Positions 44,756 through 54,024 are shown, numbered from the stretch's first letter. The stretch: 64,000 nucleotides of DNA from JBELHR01 sp042091275 (GCA_042091275.1 JBELHR010000001.1:1-64000), one strand, 5' to 3'. A program made the numbers and translations. The notes: generated by a model from the sequence alone, not told the origin.

Positions 44756-45403
44756 ATGAAAAATCTACTATTCCCTCTTTTAGTTTTCTTTGTTATAATA
44801 AGTGCCAAAGGGCAATTTAACAGGGTGGAATATTTACAGAATTTTGACAAAAAAACGTTTCATTGGGGTTACTACATCTCTCTAAATCAAACTGGTTTTA
44901 AAAACGTAATCGATGAAAAGTATGTGGGAAGTCCAACCAATTCCTTGGGATTTAATGTTGGTCTTGTCGGAGATTTGAGATTGAATAAAAATATAAACCT
45001 GCGACTTGAGCCCGGAATGTTTAGCTCGGCAGAAAAAGGATTTACTCCCACTGGGTCAACAGAAGCTTTGACCTGGAATTCAACCTACTTTCACCTTCCT
45101 CTTTTATTGAAATTCTCAACAGATCGTTTAAAAAACTATAGACCTTTTGTTCTCGCGGGCATATCCTATGATTACAATTTTAAAAACACCCCTGAGAATC
45201 TTACAAACGCCGGTTACTCTATCAAAAAAAATCAATTTATGTTAGAATATGGCATTGGTGTAGATTTTTACCTGCATTATTTCAAATTCTCCCCCTCGAT
45301 TAGAGGAATCTATAGTCTTACCGATGAATTGAGTGCTCCATCCATAGAATCTGGAATGCAACTTCAGACTAGAGGAATATTTCTCAGTCTATGTTTTGAA
45401 TAA
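44756..45403 (+). CDS. porT: Type IX secretion outer-membrane protein PorT
   Basis: 215-residue protein with a signal peptide (MKNLLFPLLVFFVIISAKGQ). The mature protein is an eight-strand-like beta barrel: YYISLNQTGFKNVID, LGFNVGLVGDLRLNKNINLRLEPGM, FHLPLLLKFSTD, LEYGIGVDFYLHYFKFSPSIRG. This pattern and the place directly after ubiE fit PorT/SprT of the T9SS and gliding machine. It lies 37 kb from gldKLMN here. The 3' end overlaps the convergent SpoU gene by 15 bases. Confidence 0.82.
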   Translation: MKNLLFPLLVFFVIISAKGQFNRVEYLQNFDKKTFHWGYYISLNQTGFKNVIDEKYVGSPTNSLGFNVGLVGDLRLNKNINLRLEPGMFSSAEKGFTPTGSTEALTWNSTYFHLPLLLKFSTDRLKNYRPFVLAGISYDYNFKNTPENLTNAGYSIKKNQFMLEYGIGVDFYLHYFKFSPSIRGIYSLTDELSAPSIESGMQLQTRGIFLSLCFE

Positions 45404-46141
45404 ATTGTGTTGCCTGCGAATTTCTCCGAGAATCAAACCAGTGGCCATCGCCACATTTAAACTCTCTGTTTTTGACCCTTCGGAACTGTATTGAGGTATA
45501 CTAACTATATTGCGACCTCGAGTCCTGAGTTTATCACTTACTCCATTGGCTTCATTACCCATCACCAAGATACCGGTCTCAGAGAACTCGGTATCGTAAA
45601 TACTCTCTCCACCCATATCAGAGAGATATACATTTAAGGAGGTTTGATTAATAGTCTGTTCCAAATCGAGATAAACCACCTCTACCCTATTCAAAGAGCC
45701 CATTGTGGCCTGCACAACTTTGGGATTAAATTGATCAACAGTACCCTTCTCACACCATATTTGTTTTATGTCAAACCAATCGCAAAGTCGGATAATGGTA
45801 CCTAAATTCCCAGGATCGTTCACCTGGTCCAGTGCCAAAATCAAACCATCTTCACTCGGCTTTTTGGGTAATCCAATTTCGAAAACACCTAAATAATCAT
45901 CTGGGTTGGACAAACTCGAAATTGATTTTAATTCGAGTTTAGTGATGACTTCGCATGATTTGTCCAGATTATGAGCTCCGTCCATATCAGAGGAAAACAA
46001 CATACGAATCTGGAATTGATTGCTCCTTATAAATTCTTTGACGGACTTTTTCCCTTCTACTACAAATAAACCGTGCTTTGCACGCCCTTTTTTTGTCTGT
46101 AAACTACGGATTAGCTTATAATTATTCTTAGATAAGGCCAT
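45389..46141 (-). CDS. TrmH/SpoU family RNA methyltransferase
   Basis: 250-residue SPOUT methyltransferase with an N-terminal substrate-binding domain (LSKNNYKLIRSLQTKKGRAKHGLFVVEGKKSV). The C-terminal knot has LALDQVNDPGNLGTIIRLCDWF, GILVMGNEANGVS and SLNVAMATGLILGE. It methylates 2'-OH of rRNA or tRNA; the target cannot be told. It is divergent from tamL and convergent with porT. Confidence 0.92.
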   Translation of the reverse strand: MALSKNNYKLIRSLQTKKGRAKHGLFVVEGKKSVKEFIRSNQFQIRMLFSSDMDGAHNLDKSCEVITKLELKSISSLSNPDDYLGVFEIGLPKKPSEDGLILALDQVNDPGNLGTIIRLCDWFDIKQIWCEKGTVDQFNPKVVQATMGSLNRVEVVYLDLEQTINQTSLNVYLSDMGGESIYDTEFSETGILVMGNEANGVSDKLRTRGRNIVSIPQYSSEGSKTESLNVAMATGLILGEIRRQHNLFKT

Positions 46142-46178
46142 GAGGATAAATTTATTTAAATTAGATTAAACAAAACCC

Positions 46179-46186
46179 TATTTTTG
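46179..46186 (+). promoter_or_regulatory. Bacteroidota -7 promoter element before tamL
   Basis: TATTTTTG matches TAnnTTTG. Its last three bases are the upstream in-frame TTG (46184), so that codon could hardly be transcribed and the downstream TTG at 46217 is the more likely start. No TTG at -33. Confidence 0.5.
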
Positions 46187-46216
46187 GGCAAAATAATAAA
46201 TTTAAAGTCTTCCTTT

Positions 46217-48706
46217 TTGAAAAAACATCTCGTCATATGTTTTCTTAGTGCCTTTTTATTTTCTTGTAATACTTTAAAGTATGTGGGGGATCAAGAATAT
46301 CTAATTGACAAGAACAAAACAATAGTCGATGACAAGAGATCTTCCAAATCAGAAATAAAAGATTTTATTATTCAAAGACCTAATTCCAAAATCGTAGGAA
46401 TTCCTTTTGGGTTGCACTTTTATAATTTCGGAGATCTTAGCTATGGTGATGACTACAGAGGCTGGGCTTCCGAGCACCAGTGGAGTTTCAATACTGCAGA
46501 TAAAATGTTTACTACCAAGCAAGCCGTTGGTATGAGCAGATTTTTTATGGGAATTAATAATTGGTTTTTAAACAGCGGAGAAGAACCCGTAATCTACGAT
46601 CCTGTAAAAGCCAAAACAAGTGCAGAAAACATCAAACAATACTATTTCAACGAAGGGTATTTCGATGCAGTGGTACGTCATGAGCTCAAAAGTAAAAGGC
46701 CAAAACGAGCAGAGGTAAACTACATAATTGATAGAGGCTCTCCCTATCGACTTGACAGTATATCGCGAAGCTTCCCGAATGCGATAATAGATTCTATTTA
46801 CCAATTAAAAAGTGACAAAACCTTACTAAAAGAAGGTGATAATTTAAACATCTCTAAGATAGAGAGTGAGGCGGATCGATTGGTAGAACTTTTCCGAAAT
46901 AACGGGATTTACTATTTTAATAAAAACCTTGTAAAATTTACGATTGATACTAGTTTTGTAAAAAAATCTGCTTCAGTTGAGATGCTTATCAGCAATCCAA
47001 TCTTTGAAACCGAAGAGGAATCTGAAGTCAGAGACTTAGAAGTCCAGCAAATTTCAGAAGTCATAATTTATAGTGATTACAGTTATAATCAACGCAACGA
47101 AATCTACAGAGATACGACGAGATTCAAAAACTACACGATCCTTTCCCACAACAAGCTCGCTTATAGCCCAAAAACACTTACAGAGGCAGTTTTTGTGACC
47201 CCTAATACCGCCTATAAAGACAAAGATCGTCTATTGACAAGGACTCACTTGAGATCTTTGAACAACTTCAAAAGCGTCAAAGTAGGCTATAAAGAAAGTG
47301 GTGAAAACCAGCTGAGTACTGAGGTATTCTTGACGCCAATGAAAAAATACAACTTGACCCTAAACAATGAAATCACACATTCGAACATAAAAAACTTTGG
47401 AGTTTCTGCTAAGTTTTCTTTTTTAAACAGAAATACATTTAGACATGCAGAAATATTTAAACTCTCATTTTCCGGATCCTTTTTTAACACATCTGCAGAC
47501 ATTAGCAATCCGAAGAGATTCTTTAATGCTTGGGAGTTCGGGGTGGATGCTTCTTTAACGATACCAAAAGTTCTTTTACCTTTTAATTTATCCAATATAA
47601 TTGCGAAAGAAAAGTCACCTAGTACCATTATTTCCCTCGGTACTAGTTTGCAAAAGAACATTGGATTAGACAATCAAAAGTACACCGCCATTTACGATTT
47701 AGGATGGCAGGCCAACCCACGACTCAAACACCGAATTGAACTCTTAAACACGCAATATGTTAAGAATCTAAATATCAATGAGTATTTTTACATCTATAGT
47801 TCTGAATTTAATGAGCTACAAAATATTCAGCAGGAATATTTCCCAGGCTACCCCCTTAATCAAGAAAATGCCATTGACTTCCTGAATAATGAAATTACAG
47901 ATGACTTTCAGCAAGTAGATCCAAATGCTTACCAAGAAACCCAAAACATAGAAAAGCGATACTATATTATAACCGATAATAATTTTATCCCAACCATCGC
48001 TTACTCATTGACTTACAGCACTCAAAACGGTATTCAAGATCAAGACTTCTCTTACTTTAGAACGCGATTTGCCAGTTCGGGATTGCTCAGCAATTCTATC
48101 GCTAAAACACCAGAAGATGGAGGACCTAAGTCTCTATTTGGAGCGCCAATTGCCCAATATTTCAAAATTGACCTAGAGTATAAAAAATTCTGGGATTTTC
48201 AAGGCAAAAACAGTTTTGCATTTCGAGCGTTCGCAGGGTTCGCGTTACCCTATGGAAACTCAAGCGATTTACCCTTTAGTAGAAGTTATTTTGTAGGTGG
48301 AGCCAACGATATTAGAGCTTGGGAAATATACGAACTCGGACCAGGAGCGAGTTTAACGGGATTAGAGTACAATGTAGGTAGTATGAAACTATTGACGAGT
48401 TTAGAATATCGTTTTAATTTATTAGGAAATTTAAATGGGGCAGTTTTTGTCGATGCAGGAAACATATGGGATATTTCAAATTCCTCACTGAATGGTGAGG
48501 ATGCAAAATTCAAAGGAATTAAATCTTTAAAAAACACCGCCATAGGTTCTGGATTTGGTGCTAGATATGATTTTAGCTTTTTAGTACTTCGTCTGGATTT
48601 TGGTTTTAAAACCTATGAGCCATACAATGCTTCTGGAAACAAGTGGTTTCACAATTACAACTTCGGAAATGCGGTTTATAATATAGGTATCAACTACCCT
48701 TTTTAA
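46217..48706 (+). CDS. tamL: TamL, BamA/TamA-family outer membrane lipoprotein
   Basis: About 829 residues from the TTG at 46217 (start residues then KKHLVICFLSAFLFSC, lipobox FLFSC). No ATG precedes the signal peptide in frame; the longer TTG start at 46184 overlaps a -7 promoter box and is less likely. POTRA-type repeats occupy about residues 100-380 and the Omp85 barrel the rest, with FVGGANDIRAWEIYELGPG and a terminal strand YNIGINYPF. The lipoprotein signal distinguishes TamL of Bacteroidota from BamA. It supports outer membrane protein assembly, possibly with TamB, which is not present nearby. Confidence 0.88.
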   Translation: MKKHLVICFLSAFLFSCNTLKYVGDQEYLIDKNKTIVDDKRSSKSEIKDFIIQRPNSKIVGIPFGLHFYNFGDLSYGDDYRGWASEHQWSFNTADKMFTTKQAVGMSRFFMGINNWFLNSGEEPVIYDPVKAKTSAENIKQYYFNEGYFDAVVRHELKSKRPKRAEVNYIIDRGSPYRLDSISRSFPNAIIDSIYQLKSDKTLLKEGDNLNISKIESEADRLVELFRNNGIYYFNKNLVKFTIDTSFVKKSASVEMLISNPIFETEEESEVRDLEVQQISEVIIYSDYSYNQRNEIYRDTTRFKNYTILSHNKLAYSPKTLTEAVFVTPNTAYKDKDRLLTRTHLRSLNNFKSVKVGYKESGENQLSTEVFLTPMKKYNLTLNNEITHSNIKNFGVSAKFSFLNRNTFRHAEIFKLSFSGSFFNTSADISNPKRFFNAWEFGVDASLTIPKVLLPFNLSNIIAKEKSPSTIISLGTSLQKNIGLDNQKYTAIYDLGWQANPRLKHRIELLNTQYVKNLNINEYFYIYSSEFNELQNIQQEYFPGYPLNQENAIDFLNNEITDDFQQVDPNAYQETQNIEKRYYIITDNNFIPTIAYSLTYSTQNGIQDQDFSYFRTRFASSGLLSNSIAKTPEDGGPKSLFGAPIAQYFKIDLEYKKFWDFQGKNSFAFRAFAGFALPYGNSSDLPFSRSYFVGGANDIRAWEIYELGPGASLTGLEYNVGSMKLLTSLEYRFNLLGNLNGAVFVDAGNIWDISNSSLNGEDAKFKGIKSLKNTAIGSGFGARYDFSFLVLRLDFGFKTYEPYNASGNKWFHNYNFGNAVYNIGINYPF

Positions 48707-48771
48707 GCAATCGTTTTCGCAAAATATTTTTAGAAATAATTCTTTGAAACTTTCAAAAACAAAAATAAGCT

Positions 48772-48779
48772 TACCTTTG
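48772..48779 (+). promoter_or_regulatory. Bacteroidota -7 promoter element before fbaA
   Basis: TACCTTTG is a full TAnnTTTG match, 25 bases before the fbaA ATG. No TTG at the standard -33 distance (a TTTG 26 bases up is too far). Confidence 0.5.
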
Positions 48780-48804
48780 AGAATCAAACTTTAATAACAA
48801 GATT

Positions 48805-49872
48805 ATGAGCCATAACATTAAACCTGGAGTTGCTACAGGAGATCAAGTGCAAGAGATTTTTAAATATGCAAAAGAAAATAATTTTGCACTACCTGCAGTC
48901 AATGTAATTGGCTCAGATACTATTAATGGTGTTTTAGAAACAGCTAGAGACCTCAATGCTCCTGTGATCATACAATTCTCAAATGGTGGCGCTCAATTTA
49001 ATGCTGGGAAAGGACTTAGTAATGAAAATCAAAAGTCTGCAATAGCTGGAGGAGTAGCTGGTGCCAAGCACGTACATCTTTTAGCGGAAGCTTATGGTGT
49101 TCCTGTAATCTTGCATACAGATCACTGCGCCAAAAAACTTCTTCCTTGGATTGATGGTCTACTGGATGCCGGAGAACAATTTTTCAAAGAGACTGGAAAA
49201 CCATTATACAGTTCTCATATGATCGATTTGTCCGAAGAGCCTTTAGAGGAAAATATCGAAATCTGCAAAACCTATTTAGAGCGAATGGACAAAATGGGAA
49301 TGACTCTAGAGATTGAGTTAGGTATAACAGGTGGAGAGGAAGATGGAGTAGATAATTCTGATGTGGATGTCTCCAAGCTTTACACCCAGCCAGAAGAGGT
49401 TGCCTATGCCTATGAGGAATTATTAAAAGTTAGTCCAAGATTTACCATTGCTGCATCTTTTGGTAATGTGCACGGTGTATACAAACCTGGAAACGTAAAG
49501 TTAACTCCAAAAATTCTAGATAATTCTCAAAAGTTTATCGAAAAGAAATACGGTACGGAAACAAATCCTGTAGATTTTGTTTTCCACGGAGGATCGGGAT
49601 CATCTCAAGAAGAAATTCAAGAAGCGATAGGATACGGAGTTATCAAAATGAATATTGACACAGATCTTCAATATGCTTTTATGACTGGTATTAGAGACTA
49701 TATGGCTGAGAAAAAAGATTACTTAGGTGCTCAAATTGGTAACCCAGATGCCGCTGATGGCCCAAATAAGAAATATTATGACCCAAGAGTATGGTTACGA
49801 AAAGGAGAACAGACTTTTTCAGAACGTTTAAAGGTCGCTTTTGAAGATTTAAACAATGTTAACACCTTATAA
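48805..49872 (+). CDS. fbaA: Class II fructose-bisphosphate aldolase
   Basis: 355-residue metal-dependent aldolase of the long class IIA type. Zinc ligands are visible in VILHTDHCAKKLLPWID, GNVHGVYKPGN and FVFHGGSGSS, with the catalytic NMNIDTDLQYAF-type block (KMNIDTDLQYAFM). It cleaves fructose-1,6-bisphosphate in glycolysis and acts in reverse in gluconeogenesis. It is terminated before accD by a strong hairpin. Confidence 0.97.
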   Translation: MSHNIKPGVATGDQVQEIFKYAKENNFALPAVNVIGSDTINGVLETARDLNAPVIIQFSNGGAQFNAGKGLSNENQKSAIAGGVAGAKHVHLLAEAYGVPVILHTDHCAKKLLPWIDGLLDAGEQFFKETGKPLYSSHMIDLSEEPLEENIEICKTYLERMDKMGMTLEIELGITGGEEDGVDNSDVDVSKLYTQPEEVAYAYEELLKVSPRFTIAASFGNVHGVYKPGNVKLTPKILDNSQKFIEKKYGTETNPVDFVFHGGSGSSQEEIQEAIGYGVIKMNIDTDLQYAFMTGIRDYMAEKKDYLGAQIGNPDAADGPNKKYYDPRVWLRKGEQTFSERLKVAFEDLNNVNTL

Positions 49873-49900
49873 ATCAGACTGAAGTAAATAAGAGAATATT

Positions 49901-49934
49901 AGAGAAGTACCGCTAGGTGCTTCTCTTTTTTTTT
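49901..49934 (+). terminator. Terminator after fbaA
   Basis: 11-bp stem AGAGAAGTACC (49901-49911) / GGTGCTTCTCT (49916-49926) with one G-T pair and loop GCTA, followed by a nine-T run. Confidence 0.85.
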
Positions 49935-49963
49935 GTAAATTTATCCACCAAAATTAAACAACT

Positions 49964-50824
49964 ATGTCAGCTTGGTTTAAAAGAACAGATAAAGGAATTC
50001 AAACTCCTACAGAAGGAAAAAAAGACGTACCCAAAGGATTGTGGTATAAAACTCCTAGTGGGAAGATAATTGACACACAAGAATTAAAGCGCAATTTATA
50101 CGTGAGTCCAGAAGACGGATACCATGTTAGAATTGGTTCTAAAGAATATTTTGATATTCTTTTTGACAACGGAGAATTTAAGGAATTAAATGAAAAGCTA
50201 AGCGCTAAAGATCCCCTTAAGTTCGAAGACACTAAGAAATATCCCGATCGTCTAAAGGATGCACAAAAGAAAACAAAATTAACAGATGCAGTGAGGACAG
50301 CCGTTGGTAAATCCAAAGGAGAAAAGCTAGTTATTGCGTGTATGGACTTCTCTTTTATCGGAGGCTCAATGGGATCTGTTGTAGGAGAAAAAATTGCTCG
50401 AGCAATTGACTATTCTATCCAAAATAAACTTCCATTCGTTATGCTTTCAAAATCAGGTGGAGCTCGAATGATGGAAGCGTCTTACTCGCTTATGCAATTG
50501 GTAAAAACCTCTTCTAAGCTCGCTCAGCTTGCAGATGCCAAAATACCTTATATTTCGGTATGTACAGATCCGACCACTGGAGGTACAACAGCTTCTTTTG
50601 CTATGCTAGGTGATATCAATATAGCAGAACCAAATGCCTTGATCGCATTTGCAGGACCAAGAGTTGTAAAAGACACAACGGGAAAAGATTTACCCGAAGG
50701 TTTCCAAAGATCTGAATTTGTTTTAGAACACGGTTTCTTAGATTTTATAACAGAGAGAAACATGTTAAAGGATAAAATTAATCAGTATATCGATTTGATT
50801 CTCAATAATCCATTGAGAAAATAA
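49964..50824 (+). CDS. accD: Acetyl-CoA carboxylase carboxyltransferase subunit beta, lacking the zinc ribbon
   Basis: 286-residue AccD. The carboxyltransferase domain is intact: GGSMGSVVGEKIARAID, LSKSGGARMMEASYSLMQL, PTTGGTTASFAMLGDINIAEP and FAGPRVVKDT. The N-terminal zinc ribbon of E. coli AccD (two Cys pairs near residues 25-50) is lost: the segment reads GLWYKTPSGKIIDTQEL and NLYVSPEDGYHVRIG, with no cysteine at any of the four positions. The enzyme makes malonyl-CoA with AccA. It starts in a short intergenic region after the fbaA terminator and is followed by its own terminator. Confidence 0.95.
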   Translation: MSAWFKRTDKGIQTPTEGKKDVPKGLWYKTPSGKIIDTQELKRNLYVSPEDGYHVRIGSKEYFDILFDNGEFKELNEKLSAKDPLKFEDTKKYPDRLKDAQKKTKLTDAVRTAVGKSKGEKLVIACMDFSFIGGSMGSVVGEKIARAIDYSIQNKLPFVMLSKSGGARMMEASYSLMQLVKTSSKLAQLADAKIPYISVCTDPTTGGTTASFAMLGDINIAEPNALIAFAGPRVVKDTTGKDLPEGFQRSEFVLEHGFLDFITERNMLKDKINQYIDLILNNPLRK

Positions 50825-50829
50825 AAAAA

Positions 50830-50858
50830 GGGGCTAATCAATTAGCCCCTTTTTTTTT
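50830..50858. terminator. Terminator between accD and the convergent small lipoprotein
   Basis: Stem GGGGCTAA (50830-50837) / TTAGCCCC (50842-50849), loop TCAA, with an A run before and a T run after. It can act on both strands and overlaps the 3' end of the lipoprotein gene. Confidence 0.9.
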
Positions 50859-51243
50859 AATTAAAGATAAAATCTCCTTGCGACCCAATAACGAGGTCTT
50901 TTCCAATACCATCTATAAAATGGTCATCAAACTGGAAAGAACGAAATTCTAACTGAGCAATTTGTTCATTTTCAATTTTTAAAATCACAGTACCGTTTAA
51001 AGAGTGCCCTGACTCATCTGTAAAATAGTCAAATTCAAAGGTGTGATTGTTTCCGGAACTATCCGTCCAGAATTCGGAGTTTTCTAAATCTAAACTGAGA
51101 TTGTTTAGAAGATTGAGAATGTAATCGTAATCGGATTGGATGTTTGCTGTATCTCTCCAATAACCGTCGAAGTCATTCTCGTAATCATTAGTGCAAGAAC
51201 AGAAAACTGCTACTAAGCACAAAAGTGTAAATTTTTTAAACAT
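50857..51243 (-). CDS. Small hypothetical lipoprotein
   Basis: 128 residues with a lipoprotein signal (MFKKFTLLCLVAVFCSC, lipobox VFCSC). The mature part is acidic, with GYWRDTANIQSDYDYILNLL near the start and beta-rich segments (TFEFDYFTDESGHSLNGTVILKI, here noted as FEFDYF and GTVILKI). I do not recognise a family. It is convergent with accD and its end lies within the terminator's T run. No clear promoter is seen upstream of 51243. Confidence 0.7.
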   Translation of the reverse strand: MFKKFTLLCLVAVFCSCTNDYENDFDGYWRDTANIQSDYDYILNLLNNLSLDLENSEFWTDSSGNNHTFEFDYFTDESGHSLNGTVILKIENEQIAQLEFRSFQFDDHFIDGIGKDLVIGSQGDFIFN

Positions 51244-51366
51244 TGGTTTGGTAAAAATGTTTAAATCAAAAAAGGTAGGACTAAAATGGGATAATCTTTA
51301 TGATAGGGGGATCACGAAGGTAATTTACATGGTAAATATACATATTATTAAACTGACAAGCAACTA

Positions 51367-51397
51367 TTGTTTATGAAGTAATATATGCATATATTTG
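51367..51397 (+). promoter_or_regulatory. Promoter of rpsO
   Basis: TTG (51367-51369), a 20-base spacer and TATATTTG (51390-51397) give a full Bacteroidota promoter. The 56-base stretch to the ATG at 51454 is the presumed rpsO leader, where S15 binds its own message in other bacteria. Confidence 0.75.
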
Positions 51398-51453
51398 CAG
51401 CCTTGAGAAAAACTCTCAACGCATAAAAATTATTAATTAAAATTAATGTTAGC

Positions 51454-51723
51454 ATGTACTTAACAAAAAGCACAAAAGAAGAAATCTTTTCAAAACACGG
51501 AAAGTCTTCAAAAGACACAGGATCTGCAGAAGGTCAAATCGCACTTTTTACTTTTAGAATTAACCACCTTACGGAACACTTAAAAAGCAATCGTAAAGAT
51601 GTTAACACGGAGCGTTCTCTAGTGAAATTAGTAGGTAAAAGAAGAAGTCTTTTGGACTATCTAATCAAAAAAGACATTACACGTTACCGTGCAATAATTA
51701 AAGAATTAGGTTTAAGAAAATAA
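51454..51723 (+). CDS. rpsO: 30S ribosomal protein S15
   Basis: 89-residue S15 of standard length. FSKHGKSSKDTGSAEGQIALFTFRINHLTEHLK and LVGKRRSLLDYLIKKDITRYR are the 16S rRNA-binding features. It is followed by a terminator and then pnp, the same neighbour order as in E. coli. It has its own promoter. Confidence 0.98.
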   Translation: MYLTKSTKEEIFSKHGKSSKDTGSAEGQIALFTFRINHLTEHLKSNRKDVNTERSLVKLVGKRRSLLDYLIKKDITRYRAIIKELGLRK

Positions 51724-51734
51724 TCCTTAAACTC

Positions 51735-51768
51735 AAAAAAGAGGCACTTAACAGCGCCTCTTTTTTTT
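51735..51768 (+). terminator. Terminator between rpsO and pnp
   Basis: AAAAAAGAGGC (51735-51745) pairs with GCCTCTTTTTT (51756-51766) around a 10-base loop, ending in a T run. The GC part is only 5 bp, so read-through into pnp is likely. Confidence 0.7.
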
Positions 51769-51829
51769 ATCCATTGGAACAAAACACAACAACACACGCA
51801 TCTATTAGTATTAATTAAAAACACAATTT

Positions 51830-53995
51830 ATGATTCCTGAAGTATTTACAGAAGTTATCGATTTAGGAGATGGAAGATCTATCTCCATTGAAACAGGAAA
51901 ATTAGCCAAACAAGCTGATGGATCGGTGGTAGTACGAATGGGAGATACTATGCTTTTAGCAACAGTAGTATCTGCTAGAACTGCGAAAGCAGACATCGAC
52001 TTTCTACCTTTAACAGTAGACTATCGCGAAAAATTTGCCGCTGCCGGAAGATTTCCAGGTGGATTTTTCAAAAGAGAAGCGAGACCGAGTACAGAAGAAA
52101 TTTTGGTAATGCGATTAGTAGATCGCGTTTTGAGACCATTATTCCCTTCTGATTATCACGCAGAGACTCAAGTTATGATTCAACTAATGTCTCTAGACCC
52201 TAATGTTATGCCAGATTCATTGGCTGGTCTTGCAGCATCTGCTGCTATTGCATTGTCGGATATACCGTTTGAATACCCAATTTCTGAGGTTAGAGTTGCT
52301 CGTATTGACGGAGAGTTTGTAATCAATCCAAGCGCAGAGGATTTGAAGAAATCCGATCTAGATATGATGATTGGAGCTTCTGCTGATTCTGTTGCCATGG
52401 TAGAAGGTGAAATGGACGAAATTTCTGAAGAAGAAATGGCTGAAGCTATCAAGGTAGCTCATGAAGCGATTAAAGTTCAGTGTGCTGCCCAAGAACGTCT
52501 TGCTGCTAAGGTTGGAAAAAAAGAAACAAGAACTTATGAAGGAGAGCGCGAAGATGCTGATTTAGCTTCTAAAATAAATGACTTAGCTTACGACAAATGT
52601 TATGAAATCGCCAAATTAGGTACTTCAAAACAAGAGAGAAGCGAGCGTTTTTCAGCAGTTCTTGAAGAAATAAAAGAAGGTTTTTCAGAAGAAGAATTAG
52701 CTGATTTTGGAGGTTTAGTATCTAAATACTACAAAAAAGCCCAAAAGAATGCAGTTAGAGACCTTACCTTAAATGAAGGTTTAAGATTAGATGGTAGAAA
52801 GACTACGGATATTAGACCAATTTGGTGTGAAACGGATTACCTACCTTCTACTCACGGTTCTTCCATCTTTACTCGTGGAGAAACTCAAGCACTTGCAACA
52901 GTTACTCTAGGTACTTCAAGAGAGGCTAATATTATTGATTCTCCAAGTATGGTTGGTGAAGAGCGTTTCTACCTACACTATAACTTCCCTCCTTTCTCTA
53001 CAGGAGAAGCAAGACCTCTTAGAGGAACTTCAAGAAGAGAAGTAGGACATGGAAACCTGGCTCAAAGAGCATTAAAGGGAATGATTCCTGAGGACTGTCC
53101 TTATACCGTGAGAGTTGTTTCTGAAGTATTAGAATCAAATGGTTCTTCTTCAATGGCAACAGTATGTGCAGGTACTATGGCAATTATGGATGCTGGTGTT
53201 CAAATGAAAAAACCAGTTTCAGGAATTGCAATGGGATTAATCTCGGATGAAGCTTCTGGAAACTTTGCAGTACTATCAGATATTTTAGGGGATGAAGATC
53301 ACTTGGGTGATATGGACTTTAAAGTAACAGGTACAGCTGACGGAATTACAGCTTGTCAAATGGATATAAAGGTAAAAGGCCTTTCTTACGAAGTTTTGAC
53401 CAAAGCTCTTTTACAAGCGAAAGACGGTCGTCTTCACATTTTAGGATTATTGACAGATACGATTGATACACCTAATCAAGAAGTGAAGGCTCACGCTCCA
53501 AAAATGATTACTAGAGTAATTCCAAATGAGTTTATTGGAGCTCTTATTGGACCTGGAGGAAAAGTAATTCAAGAATTACAAAAAGAAACTGGTTGTACTA
53601 TTGTTATCAACGAAGATCCTGAAACAGAAGAAGGAATTGTAGAGATTCTAGGAACTGACCAGGCAGGAATTGATGCAGTTTTAGCTAAAATTGACTCTAT
53701 AACTTTCAAGCCTCAAGTAGGAAGTGCATATGAAGTTAAAGTAATTAAGATGCTGGACTTTGGAGCAGTTGTAGAATATGTTGAAGCACCTGGAAACGAA
53801 GTGTTACTGCATATTTCTGAATTGGCATGGGCTCGCACTGAGAAAGTAACCGATGTGGTTAATATGGGTGACGTATTTGATGTTAAATATTTTGGAAGAG
53901 ATCCAAAAACGAGAAAAGAAAAAGTTTCTCGTAAAGCATTGTTACCGAGACCACCAAGACCAGAAAAGAAAGAAGATAATTCTAAGTCTGAATAA
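51830..53995 (+). CDS. pnp: Polyribonucleotide nucleotidyltransferase
   Basis: 721-residue PNPase, the 3'-5' phosphorolytic RNase. Two RNase PH-like domains are present: the first starts EVIDLGDGRSISIETGKLAKQADGS (short form), the second has FTRGETQALATVTLGT and FPPFSTGEARPLRGTSRREVGHG. Then a KH domain (IGALIGPGGKVIQELQ) and an S1 domain (GSAYEVKVIKMLDFGAVVEY). The tail is short and basic/acidic. It follows rpsO, separated by a weak terminator. Confidence 0.98.
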   Translation: MIPEVFTEVIDLGDGRSISIETGKLAKQADGSVVVRMGDTMLLATVVSARTAKADIDFLPLTVDYREKFAAAGRFPGGFFKREARPSTEEILVMRLVDRVLRPLFPSDYHAETQVMIQLMSLDPNVMPDSLAGLAASAAIALSDIPFEYPISEVRVARIDGEFVINPSAEDLKKSDLDMMIGASADSVAMVEGEMDEISEEEMAEAIKVAHEAIKVQCAAQERLAAKVGKKETRTYEGEREDADLASKINDLAYDKCYEIAKLGTSKQERSERFSAVLEEIKEGFSEEELADFGGLVSKYYKKAQKNAVRDLTLNEGLRLDGRKTTDIRPIWCETDYLPSTHGSSIFTRGETQALATVTLGTSREANIIDSPSMVGEERFYLHYNFPPFSTGEARPLRGTSRREVGHGNLAQRALKGMIPEDCPYTVRVVSEVLESNGSSSMATVCAGTMAIMDAGVQMKKPVSGIAMGLISDEASGNFAVLSDILGDEDHLGDMDFKVTGTADGITACQMDIKVKGLSYEVLTKALLQAKDGRLHILGLLTDTIDTPNQEVKAHAPKMITRVIPNEFIGALIGPGGKVIQELQKETGCTIVINEDPETEEGIVEILGTDQAGIDAVLAKIDSITFKPQVGSAYEVKVIKMLDFGAVVEYVEAPGNEVLLHISELAWARTEKVTDVVNMGDVFDVKYFGRDPKTRKEKVSRKALLPRPPRPEKKEDNSKSE

Positions 53996-54000
53996 ATAAA

Positions 54001-54024
54001 AGGAGCCCACGGGCTCCTTTTTTA
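54001..54024 (+). terminator. Terminator after pnp
   Basis: Stem AGGAGCC (54001-54007) / GGCTCCT (54012-54018), loop CACG, followed by a T run. Confidence 0.85.
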
